Positions 1 to 5,721 of a stretch of 6,913 nt of DNA are shown here, piece after piece. Within the stretch, counting starts at the first letter, position 1. Each line of letters begins with the position of its first letter. Under the pieces are notes generated by a model that was not told where the DNA came from, searched no databases, and saw nothing but the letters and a program-made list of their open reading frames with translations. The translations under genes and the position numbers were made by a program. Origin of the DNA: Acidobacteriaceae bacterium (GTDB lineage: Bacteria > Acidobacteriota > Terriglobia > Terriglobales > Acidobacteriaceae). Where the stretch lies: positions 1-6,913 of the forward strand of contig DAHUZD010000353.1 of NCBI GenBank assembly GCA_027306745.1, given 5' to 3'.

Positions 1-2
1 AG

Positions 3-164
3 AAGCGCAAGACGCTGGCCAACAATCTGCGCGCATCCGGCCTGGCGCCGGAGCGGATTGCTGATGCGCTGCGCGGAGCGGCGATTCATCCGAGCGCACG
101 CGCCGAAGCTCTGCCACTGGATGCAATGGCTGCACTTTATCTTCAGTTGGTCAGCCCCCACTGA
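3..164 (+). CDS. rsmA: 16S rRNA dimethyladenosine transferase RsmA/KsgA, C-terminal end (partial)
   Basis: Only the last 53 codons and the TGA stop are inside the window; the gene begins to the left. The visible part opens with KRKTLANNLR, matching the R-R-K-T-L-x-N-x-L signature that opens the C-terminal helical domain of the KsgA/RsmA family, and continues with a helical stretch and the R-A-E-x-L element near the end. Family members methylate two adjacent adenosines in the 3'-terminal helix of 16S rRNA late in 30S assembly, using S-adenosylmethionine. The catalytic Rossmann domain is not visible, so activity cannot be judged. The gene converges on ruvC, with 51 bp between the two stop codons. 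I see no hairpin terminator in that gap, only a short direct repeat (GATTGAA at 177-183 and 190-196). Confidence 0.82.
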   Translation, partial: KRKTLANNLRASGLAPERIADALRGAAIHPSARAEALPLDAMAALYLQLVSPH

Positions 165-215
165 AGCCAACCGATGGATTGAATGGGGCGATTGAAATTA
201 TTTGAACACTGAGTT

Positions 216-710
216 TTAGCGTCTTTGTGCAGCGGCGGTTTGCGCGTGGTGTGAGTGGCAGATGGCAATGGCCAGTGCGTCCGAGGCGTCGAGTGGTTCC
301 GGCGGAACCGTCAGGTTGAGCAGGCGCATGACCATGAAGCGTACCTGTTCTTTGTCGGCCATGCCGTAGCCGGTGACGGCGGATTTGATGGCCAGCGGCG
401 CGTATTCCGCGATCTCAACTTTTTGCATTGCGGCGGCCAACAGCGCCACGCCACGCACCTGGCCCAGCAACAACGCGGTGCGGCTGTTGGCGGCGTGGAA
501 GACTTCTTCGATCGCGGTTACGTCCGGGGTGTGGCGCGCGATCAATGTGCTCAGTTCAGAAAAAATCGTATGCAGCCGCAGCGGCATAGGGTCTTGTTTC
601 CGCAAGCGGATTGCGCCGCAATCCAGTGCGCGCAAATGCCCCGCGGCGTCGGATTCGACGACGCCGTAGCCAGTGAATTGAGTTCCGCAATCGATGCCAA
701 GAACGCGCAT
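216..710 (-). CDS. ruvC: Crossover junction endodeoxyribonuclease RuvC
   Basis: A complete 164-residue protein, the usual length for RuvC. This dimeric, Mg-dependent nuclease cuts Holliday junctions symmetrically during recombinational repair, working with the RuvAB branch-migration motor. The four acidic active-site residues are visible: D7 in MRVLGIDCG, E68 in TAIEEVF, and D141 and D144 in LDASDALAIAI. The strongly conserved block FHAANSRTALLLGQVRG (residues 71-87) and the AVTGYG-x-A-D-K-E-Q-V segment (111-123) are also intact. The ATG at 708-710 gives the family-typical N terminus, although no clear Shine-Dalgarno precedes it. It starts 14 nt after the thiG stop, so it is probably co-transcribed with thiG and perhaps translated with help from the upstream ribosome. 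ruvA and ruvB, often neighbours of ruvC, are not in the window. Confidence 0.96.
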   Translation of the reverse strand: MRVLGIDCGTQFTGYGVVESDAAGHLRALDCGAIRLRKQDPMPLRLHTIFSELSTLIARHTPDVTAIEEVFHAANSRTALLLGQVRGVALLAAAMQKVEIAEYAPLAIKSAVTGYGMADKEQVRFMVMRLLNLTVPPEPLDASDALAIAICHSHHAQTAAAQRR

Positions 711-724
711 AGGCAGGCGCGGCG

Positions 725-1501
725 CTAGCGCGAGATTCCTTCCAGCGGCGAGGAGGCTGTGGCGTAGAGCTTGCGCTGCATGCGACCGGCCAGATAAGCC
801 TGGCGACCGGCCAGTACTGCGTGCTGCATGGCTTCAGCCATAAGTACAGGGTTGTCAGCGTGCGCGATGCCGGAGTTCATGAGCACGGCGTCCGCGCCCA
901 ACTCCATGGCAATGGCTGCGTCGGAGGCGGTGCCCACGCCGGCATCGACGATGAGCGGCACCACTGTGATGCGTTCGCGCAGAATGCGCAGATTGGCGAT
1001 GTTCTGAATGCCCAGCCCGCTGCCGATGGGAGCGCCCAGCGGCATGACTGCGGCCGCGCCAGCGTCGATCAAGCGCAGAGCAAAGACGATGTCGTCCGAG
1101 GTGTAGGGCAGCACGGTGAAGCCTTCTTTGGCGAGAACGCGTGTGGCTTCCAGCGTGGCCTGCACATCTGGGTAGAGCGTCTGCTGGTCGCCGATGACTT
1201 CGATCTTGACCCAATCGGAGAGGCCGACCTCGCGGCCCAGGCGTGCGGCGCGAATGGCTTCGTCGGCGGTGTAGCAACCAGCGGTATTCGGCAAAAGAAA
1301 ATAACGGCGTGGATCAATGAAGTCCAGCAGGGACTCTTTGCTGCGATCAAGATTGACGCGGCGCACGGCCACGGTGACCATCTCTGCGCCGCTGGCTTCC
1401 AAGGCTCGCTGCGTTTCAGCTCCGTCCTTGTATTTGCCCGTGCCGACGATCAAACGGGACTGAAAGGCCTTGCCTGCGATGACCAAAGTATCCATGCGCA
1501 T
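725..1501 (-). CDS. thiG: Thiazole synthase ThiG
   Basis: ThiG condenses 1-deoxy-D-xylulose 5-phosphate, the ThiS thiocarboxylate sulfur carrier and dehydroglycine into the thiazole phosphate part of thiamine; it is a cytosolic TIM-barrel enzyme. Counting from the ATG at 1501 the protein has 258 residues, normal for the family. Recognisable blocks are [10 protein letters not shown] near residues 15-24, [20 protein letters not shown] (72-91), the Schiff-base lysine K99 in [22 protein letters not shown] (153-165) and [12 protein letters not shown] followed by [16 protein letters not shown] second ATG two codons downstream (1495) is equally plausible and gives 256 residues. A GTG at 1543 would add 14 residues before the family start and has no ribosome binding site. 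The partner genes thiS and thiH or thiO are not in the window, so thiG stands apart from a full thiazole operon here. ruvC follows after 14 nt. Confidence 0.96.
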   Translation of the reverse strand: MRMDTLVIAGKAFQSRLIVGTGKYKDGAETQRALEASGAEMVTVAVRRVNLDRSKESLLDFIDPRRYFLLPNTAGCYTADEAIRAARLGREVGLSDWVKIEVIGDQQTLYPDVQATLEATRVLAKEGFTVLPYTSDDIVFALRLIDAGAAAVMPLGAPIGSGLGIQNIANLRILRERITVVPLIVDAGVGTASDAAIAMELGADAVLMNSGIAHADNPVLMAEAMQHAVLAGRQAYLAGRMQRKLYATASSPLEGISR

Positions 1502-1507
1502 ATTGTA
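1502..1507 (-). promoter_or_regulatory. Possible -10 element of thiG, abutting the start codon
   Basis: On the minus strand the hexamer TACAAT (5 of 6 to TATAAT) ends directly before the ATG at 1501 and 6 nt before the ATG at 1495. A transcript using it would begin at about the A of the 1495 ATG, so the mRNA would be leaderless. This agrees with the absence of a Shine-Dalgarno sequence. No -35 consensus lies 16-18 bp upstream. This is inference from position only. Confidence 0.3.
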
Positions 1508-1509
1508 AG

Positions 1510-1531
1510 ACAGGGTGAAATTCTGCCCTGT
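1510..1531. repeat. Imperfect 22-bp palindrome upstream of thiG
   Basis: The arms ACAGGG (1510-1515) and CCCTGT (1526-1531) are perfect inverted copies, and the central AA/TT also pairs, giving 8 of 11 symmetric positions. The site lies 9 bp upstream of the outer thiG ATG, where a -35 element or an operator would sit. It could bind a dimeric regulator, form a small hairpin, or be chance. Confidence 0.35.
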
Positions 1532-1567
1532 GCGCTGAGGCACAAGGGATGCAGCTTTGGGCGACGG

Positions 1568-1596
1568 TTGCCGAAGCAGCCCGCTGCCAATAGACT
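1568..1596 (+). promoter_or_regulatory. Possible sigma-70-type promoter of the large lipoprotein gene
   Basis: TTGCCG (1568-1573) and TAGACT (1591-1596) are separated by 17 bp; each matches 4 of 6 consensus bases. Transcription would start near 1603 and leave a 5' leader of about 67 nt before the ATG at 1670. The match is weak, and it is the best pair I could find by eye in this gap. Confidence 0.28.
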
Positions 1597-1658
1597 AAAG
1601 GTACTGGAATCCTTGTACGAGTGTTCCTGAGATCACCGTCCACGCCTTGAGCGCAGAC

Positions 1659-1665
1659 GGGGAGG
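1659..1665 (+). promoter_or_regulatory. Ribosome binding site of the large lipoprotein gene
   Basis: GGGGAGG is a strong anti-16S match, 4 nt before the ATG at 1670. The spacing is a little short. The site fixes the start that gives a good lipoprotein signal peptide. Confidence 0.65.
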
Positions 1666-1669
1666 TTCA

Positions 1670-4237
1670 ATGCGGCGGTTTGTATTTCTGACAATCTTAT
1701 GTGCGCTTTCCTTGCCGGCGAGCGTCTCCATAACCGGATGCTATTTGACGGATTATGGAAAGAATGTTTGCAGCGGTTTCCAGAGCGGACCGTCAACAAG
1801 CGCCACATCCACAATTGATTTGGAGCCGAGCACCTATGGCGTTTCGGTCAACTACGGCGCGACCAATGCCGTGGTTTCCGCGACAGCGCTGACGTGCAAG
1901 GGCACCGATTCCGGCCTGCGGTCGTTTACCTATGGCAGCACAGATATGACCCTTGCCGATGTGACGCCAACGGGACAGATTTGCGGCGGAACATGGAACA
2001 GAAATTCCGGCAACGGAGTGACAAACTTTACCACCTGCATTCCAACGAACAAGAGCGGCATTGCCTACATTACGGCCAGCGGCGGCGGGGCGACAAGCAA
2101 TCCAGTGCCCGTGTTCGTGCATCCGCAGGTGACCAGCGTGACATTGACGCCGGGCGGTACTTCAGAGACGTGCCCGTATGCGAGCAACCCCTCGGACGGA
2201 CAGATTTCTCCGATCACGGTCTGTACATCTGTGGATCCAGCGAATCCGGCCAATAATCAACCGCCGGGATGCACGCCTGGCTATACGCAAACGAGTTGCA
2301 TATCGCAAAACAATACCGTGCCGCTGGCGGCAACCGTGTGCACAGGCGGAGCCGCCTGCACGCCCGGTTCAGTCAATGACATTACTTGCGCGGTGGGACA
2401 CTTAACGTATACGCCTCAGAACACAAATATTGTGACGGTGGATCAAAACGGAATCGCCACGGCACACCAGCCGGGTGCAACTGTCATTACGGCGAATGTG
2501 TCGCAAGCGTCCAGCTCGGCGGGATATTTTTTCACCTGCCCACCCAAGAGCATCACGCTTGCGCCAAGCGGAACCAATTCGACAAGCGTGACAGTGAACC
2601 AGACTAACATTCAGGCTTTGACGGCCACGGTGCTGGATACGAATAACAATCCGATCCAAGGCCTGAACCTGACATTTACATCCACAAACCCGCAAAACAT
2701 TACGGTGAATCCCACAGGAGTTCTTACTGCATCCTTCCCCAGCGATGCGGATATCGTTGCGCAATGCCTGCCAGGCACCTGCAATCCATCGCCGCAGGAT
2801 CAAATTGGATTGTTGGGCGTCGGCCTGCCTGTGACCAGCAATCCGGTGAGCGTACACACACCGGGACCGAGTTCAGCGGTTTTGTACCTGGCCAGCCCGC
2901 AGTCCTACGGGTTTGTCCCGATTGATTTTCTCGTCGGCAATGTGAGTTTGCCGGTCAAGCTGCCCTACCTGCCAAACTCCATGGTACTGAACCAGGCGGG
3001 AACCACTTTGTACTTTGGCAGTGCTGAAGAGTTGATGACGGTGAGCGCCAAGACGTATGTATTGTCGGCGCAAGATGCCTCTGTGCCGGGAACGGTGCTG
3101 GCTGTGTCTCCTGACAGCAATACACTGGTCATTCATGATCCTTGCCGCCAGTTGTTCTACCTGTACAGCACTGTCAAGAAGACTTCCGTTCAATTTCCGG
3201 CGCCTGGGCCTACTATTGCGTGTGACGCCAATAATCAGCCCATCTATCCAGCCGGCGTGACGAACCCGGTCTTCTCCACGCAGTATTTGGGCGGCGAGGT
3301 CAATCCGCCCTACACGGCCAGCTTTACGGAAGACAATCAGACGATCTACATCACATACTCCAACCCGCCCGCGGCGAATACGCCAAATGCGGCCACACTG
3401 TTTGTCTACTCCAAGTTCACTGGTTGGCATGCCTGCACAGACAATGGCAACAGCCCGGCCACAAACTGCCCGGCACCATCGCCTGCGACGGAAACCGTGC
3501 CTGTGCCCAGCAATACAGTGACCGTGCCAGGAGTTGGAATTTATACGGCCTCCGCCGGAGCCGCGCAGGTGAACGCATTCAGCTACTGCGCCGCGGGACC
3601 GAACAACACGAACAACAATCCGAATACGGCGGTGAATCCCACGAATTACTATCCGCCCGTGGGAACTGTAACCGCTGCCGTGGATCAAGTGGCCAGCTCA
3701 ACCGATGGACACCACATTCTTGGGGCCGCGGCTAATGCAGGAGCAGGCAGCCTGACGTTGACCGACATCGACGTAACCATTCCGCCCGGAGCTTGTCCAC
3801 AGACGGGCAATCTGCAATTTGGCACCCCCCCCAACGTTGCGGGCACGCCATACTTGTCCACGTTGAGCGTTCCCAGCATCGCTAACATCAGTCAGGTGCT
3901 GCCGTCGCCAACATCGGGCCTGGCATTTGTCACCTTCTACTCCAACGCGCCCGGTACGAACGGTAATACAATTTTGCCCATGTACACCATTCCAGCGACT
4001 GGTGGAGGTGCATTGGTAGGCTTGCCCTTTCACGATACGGCGGGGGCTCCGATCGCAGGTGTCTTTAGCCCAGACACCAACACGTTCTATGTGAGCACGG
4101 ATCAGGACAACCTGATTCACCTCATCAACACAAACACACTGACGGATTCCCAGCAGATAAACCCGAATCTGGCCAATCCGAATAACCAGCCGGTTCCGGC
4201 CTTCTTTATGGCCGCCCGCCCGCGTCAGGTGGAATAG
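1670..4237 (+). CDS. Large predicted lipoprotein with Ig-like domains and a beta-propeller-like C-terminal region
   Basis: 855 residues, complete, with no assigned function. The N terminus has basic residues (RR), a hydrophobic segment and the lipobox I-T-G-C with C24 as the lipid-modified cysteine, so the mature protein is probably anchored in the envelope facing outward or into the periplasm. Residues about 48-160 look like one beta-rich Ig-like module. Residues about 215-278 resemble a Big_2-type module, with NIVTVDQNGIATAHQPGATV as the typical strand-turn-strand. Residues about 292-395 form a further Ig-like module. From about 400 to the end, repeats of the kind 'SMVLNQAGTTLYFG', 'VLAVSPDSNTLVIHD', 'SFTEDNQTIYITYS' and 'GVFSPDTNTFYVST' resemble blades of a YVTN/WD-like propeller. 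About 20 further cysteines follow C24, concentrated in the first 290 residues, which suggests disulfides. Residues 640-662 are an Asn/Pro-rich low-complexity stretch. Proteins of this layout are frequent in Acidobacteriota and are usually left hypothetical; adhesion or binding is only a guess. The gene appears monocistronic, ending at the shared terminator. Confidence 0.88.
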   Translation: MRRFVFLTILCALSLPASVSITGCYLTDYGKNVCSGFQSGPSTSATSTIDLEPSTYGVSVNYGATNAVVSATALTCKGTDSGLRSFTYGSTDMTLADVTPTGQICGGTWNRNSGNGVTNFTTCIPTNKSGIAYITASGGGATSNPVPVFVHPQVTSVTLTPGGTSETCPYASNPSDGQISPITVCTSVDPANPANNQPPGCTPGYTQTSCISQNNTVPLAATVCTGGAACTPGSVNDITCAVGHLTYTPQNTNIVTVDQNGIATAHQPGATVITANVSQASSSAGYFFTCPPKSITLAPSGTNSTSVTVNQTNIQALTATVLDTNNNPIQGLNLTFTSTNPQNITVNPTGVLTASFPSDADIVAQCLPGTCNPSPQDQIGLLGVGLPVTSNPVSVHTPGPSSAVLYLASPQSYGFVPIDFLVGNVSLPVKLPYLPNSMVLNQAGTTLYFGSAEELMTVSAKTYVLSAQDASVPGTVLAVSPDSNTLVIHDPCRQLFYLYSTVKKTSVQFPAPGPTIACDANNQPIYPAGVTNPVFSTQYLGGEVNPPYTASFTEDNQTIYITYSNPPAANTPNAATLFVYSKFTGWHACTDNGNSPATNCPAPSPATETVPVPSNTVTVPGVGIYTASAGAAQVNAFSYCAAGPNNTNNNPNTAVNPTNYYPPVGTVTAAVDQVASSTDGHHILGAAANAGAGSLTLTDIDVTIPPGACPQTGNLQFGTPPNVAGTPYLSTLSVPSIANISQVLPSPTSGLAFVTFYSNAPGTNGNTILPMYTIPATGGGALVGLPFHDTAGAPIAGVFSPDTNTFYVSTDQDNLIHLINTNTLTDSQQINPNLANPNNQPVPAFFMAARPRQVE
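3825..3832. repeat. Run of eight cytosines inside the lipoprotein gene
   Basis: An uninterrupted C8 tract lies in the codons for the T-P-P of FGTPPN (about residues 718-722), inside the propeller-like region. A one-base slip would shift the frame and truncate the last ~135 residues. The present length keeps the frame open. Confidence 0.9.
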
Positions 4238-4253
4238 ACGCAAGGCATAGAAG

Positions 4254-4285
4254 AAAAAAAGCCCTGCAGTCGCAGGGCTTTTTTT
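4254..4285. terminator. Bidirectional intrinsic terminator
   Basis: The stem GCCCTGC (4261-4267) and GCAGGGC (4272-4278) is perfect with a four-base loop AGTC. It is flanked by seven A on the left and seven T on the right, so the stem can extend to 14 pairs and either strand ends in a U-run. It lies 16 bp after the lipoprotein stop and 29 bp after the nusB stop, and can serve both converging transcripts. Confidence 0.95.
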
Positions 4286-4314
4286 GTACGTGAACAAGGC
4301 TGGATTTATACGAG

Positions 4315-4749
4315 CTACTTGGGATCCAACTGCTTGACGGGACGCGGCAGTGAGCGCGCGACTGCATCCAAAATTCCATTGAGGAATGGGATGGATTCTG
4401 GCGCGGCGTAGAGCTTGGCCACTTCCAACGCTTCGTCAATGATGATGGGCAGCGGTGTGCCGGGGAAGCCGAGCATCTCCGCAATGGTGGCGCGCAGCAG
4501 ATTGCGATCGACGGCTGGCATACGTTCCAGCCGCCAATTTTTGCTCATCGTTTGGATGCAGGCATCAATCTCTTCCTGGCGCTCCGTGGCGATGCGAAAG
4601 ATGTCTTCGGCAAAGCCGCGCGCGTCGTTGTCTGTGCTGGTGCGCGCCTGCCAAAAAGTACGGCGGACTTCATCGGGAGTGTGGCGGCCAATGTCGAGCT
4701 GAAAGAGCATCTGCATGGCCAGTTCGCGGGATTTGCGGCGCTTGCCCAT
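4315..4749 (-). CDS. nusB: Transcription antitermination factor NusB
   Basis: 144 residues from the ATG at 4747-4749, typical for NusB. NusB binds boxA RNA with NusE (ribosomal protein S10) and supports antitermination on rRNA operons. The N terminus GKRRKSRELAMQMLFQLDIG is the arginine-rich first helix of the family that contacts RNA. The C-terminal half shows the family pattern VDRNLLRATIAEML (about residues 86-99), PIIIDEALEVAKLY and PFLNGILDAVAR. A longer reading from 4830 would add 27 residues inside ribH that do not look like NusB. The start lies one base after the ribH stop (TAA-C-ATG), with AAGGG a few bases upstream inside the ribH 3' end, so translation is probably coupled to ribH. 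The ribH-nusB order is widespread in bacteria. The gene ends at the shared terminator. Confidence 0.95.
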   Translation of the reverse strand: MGKRRKSRELAMQMLFQLDIGRHTPDEVRRTFWQARTSTDNDARGFAEDIFRIATERQEEIDACIQTMSKNWRLERMPAVDRNLLRATIAEMLGFPGTPLPIIIDEALEVAKLYAAPESIPFLNGILDAVARSLPRPVKQLDPK

Positions 4750-4750
4750 G

Positions 4751-5632
4751 TTAGCCCTTGCCTTGTGCGGATGCGCCCAAGATTTTTTTCTGAAGGGAAA
4801 CCATCTCGATGGCGGCAATGGCTGCTTCAAATCCCTTATTGCCCAGCTTCAGCCCCGCGCGGTCCAACGCCTGCTCCAACGTATCGCACGTGAGCACGCC
4901 AAAGCTGTGGGGAATTCCGGTCTCCTGCTGACTTTGCCCGATGCCGCGCGCAACCTCGTTGTAGATGGCCTCGTAGTGCGCGGTTTCTCCACGCAGCAGG
5001 CAGCCCAACGTCACAATGGCGTCCAAGGATTGAGTGGAGGCCAAGGTGCGAGCGGCCGAGGGAATCTCCCAAGCTCCGGGAACGCGCACAATGCGCAGAT
5101 TGTGCATGGCCGCGCCACTTCGTAACAGAGCATCGAGCGTGCCTTGGAGAAGCCGGTCGGTGATGACAGCATTCCAGCGCGCAACGACGATGCCAAAGCG
5201 CATGTCGCGTGCGGAGAGATCGCCTTCCATCGCCAGCGGAACGCCGTGCAGGGGATTTTCACTTTGCCAGAAGGCCAGTGTGAGGCCGGGGGCAGGCTCG
5301 ACGGTAAACAGACGTGAACCCCAATGTGTTTCCGCGATGGCGGAGATCATTTCTCCAGCCTTGCTGGAATTATTTTTCTTGAGCCACTCCAGCGCGACGG
5401 CGTGAACGGAGTCCAGTGCGGTGACTTCAATCAAAATGTCGGAGGGTGTGGCGGGCAGTCGGCCGTGGACGATCTCCAGATTTCCGATGGGCGCAAGAAA
5501 GGGCGCGCCGCGTCCCTGGCCGTCTTGCCAACCTTTGCCCGGCTCGAAGCCAAGGGCAGAGAAAAAATCCGCGAGCTTGTCAAAGATATCTGGTTCGCTG
5601 ACAGAGCGCACCAGAGTGATGCCTTTCACCAT
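4751..5632 (-). CDS. ribH: 6,7-dimethyl-8-ribityllumazine synthase with an extra N-terminal VOC-like domain
   Basis: 293 residues from the ATG at 5632; an in-frame GTG at 5647 would add five. Residues about 140-293 are a complete lumazine synthase, the penultimate enzyme of riboflavin synthesis, which joins 5-amino-6-ribitylamino-uracil and 3,4-dihydroxy-2-butanone 4-phosphate. Visible landmarks are ARWN (W153, where bacterial enzymes often have Phe), VPGAWEIP (184-191), RGETAHYE with the catalytic histidine H219, FGVLT (244-248), and R258 with GNKG (264-267). Normal RibH is about 155 residues. Residues about 1-125 form an extra domain with two beta-alpha-beta repeats, including GITLVRSV, LADFFSALGFEPG, GNLEIVHG, ILIEVTALDSVHAV and HWGSRLFTVEPAPGLTLAFW, resembling the glyoxalase/VOC superfamily. 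The usual metal-binding Glu of the last VOC strand appears to be Ala (A120). The reading frame is continuous through both parts. An internal ATG (M135, at 5230) would give a normal-sized 159-residue RibH but has no clear ribosome binding site. Confidence 0.93.
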   Translation of the reverse strand: MVKGITLVRSVSEPDIFDKLADFFSALGFEPGKGWQDGQGRGAPFLAPIGNLEIVHGRLPATPSDILIEVTALDSVHAVALEWLKKNNSSKAGEMISAIAETHWGSRLFTVEPAPGLTLAFWQSENPLHGVPLAMEGDLSARDMRFGIVVARWNAVITDRLLQGTLDALLRSGAAMHNLRIVRVPGAWEIPSAARTLASTQSLDAIVTLGCLLRGETAHYEAIYNEVARGIGQSQQETGIPHSFGVLTCDTLEQALDRAGLKLGNKGFEAAIAAIEMVSLQKKILGASAQGKG

Positions 5633-5638
5633 ATCTAG

Positions 5639-5644
5639 ATGGTA
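5639..5644 (-). promoter_or_regulatory. Possible -10 element of ribH, close to the start codon
   Basis: Minus-strand TACCAT (4 of 6 to TATAAT) stands exactly 6 nt before the ATG at 5632, the same arrangement as the putative thiG -10. Transcription would then begin at or next to the ATG. There is no -35 match and no Shine-Dalgarno. Weak evidence alone. Confidence 0.22.
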
Positions 5645-5657
5645 CACGCTTCACGGC

Positions 5658-5686
5658 TTTACTGGCGCAGGTGGACTTGCTACACT
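5658..5686 (+). promoter_or_regulatory. Promoter of the enoyl-CoA hydratase gene
   Basis: TTTACT (5658-5663) and TACACT (5681-5686) are 17 bp apart, matching 4 of 6 and 4 of 6 consensus bases. The -10 is extended, with TGC directly before it (5678-5680). Transcription should begin near 5693, giving a leader of about 29 nt that contains the ribosome binding site. This also argues against the upstream GTG at 5671 as a start, because that codon would lie ahead of the transcript. Confidence 0.5.
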
Positions 5687-5709
5687 CGCTGTTTTGCCAG
5701 CAACCGGCT

Positions 5710-5714
5710 GGAGG
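5710..5714 (+). promoter_or_regulatory. Ribosome binding site deciding the enoyl-CoA hydratase start
   Basis: GGAGG lies 7 nt before the ATG at 5722, ideal spacing. It supports that start over the GTG at 5671, which would add 17 residues unlike the crotonase family. Confidence 0.75.
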
Positions 5715-5721
5715 ATGTGCG

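Noticed and set aside
177..196. Direct repeat GATTGAA x2 between rsmA and ruvC
   Set aside because: Seven bases repeated once in an AT-richer gap is easily chance, and no hairpin or array structure accompanies it.
255..728. 157-codon open frame opposite ruvC
   Set aside because: It is the antisense shadow of a clear RuvC, and the translation has no family features.
821..1630. 269-codon open frame opposite thiG
   Set aside because: It lies wholly across thiG and its upstream gap on the other strand. The translation is Gly/His/Asp-rich without family resemblance, as expected from GC-rich antisense shadow, and thiG itself is unmistakable.
1502..1669. TPP riboswitch upstream of thiG
   Set aside because: Thiamine genes often carry one, so I read the minus strand for the conserved CTGAGA and ACCTGATCTGG-type blocks and did not find them. 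The gap is also short.
2873..3688. 271-codon minus-strand open frame inside the large lipoprotein gene
   Set aside because: The Arg/Gly/His-rich translation is typical of antisense frames, and no ribosome binding site or recognisable domain is seen.
4750..4830. Longer NusB starting at 4830
   Set aside because: The added 27 residues overlap ribH and do not resemble NusB. The ATG at 4749 gives the canonical arginine-rich first helix.
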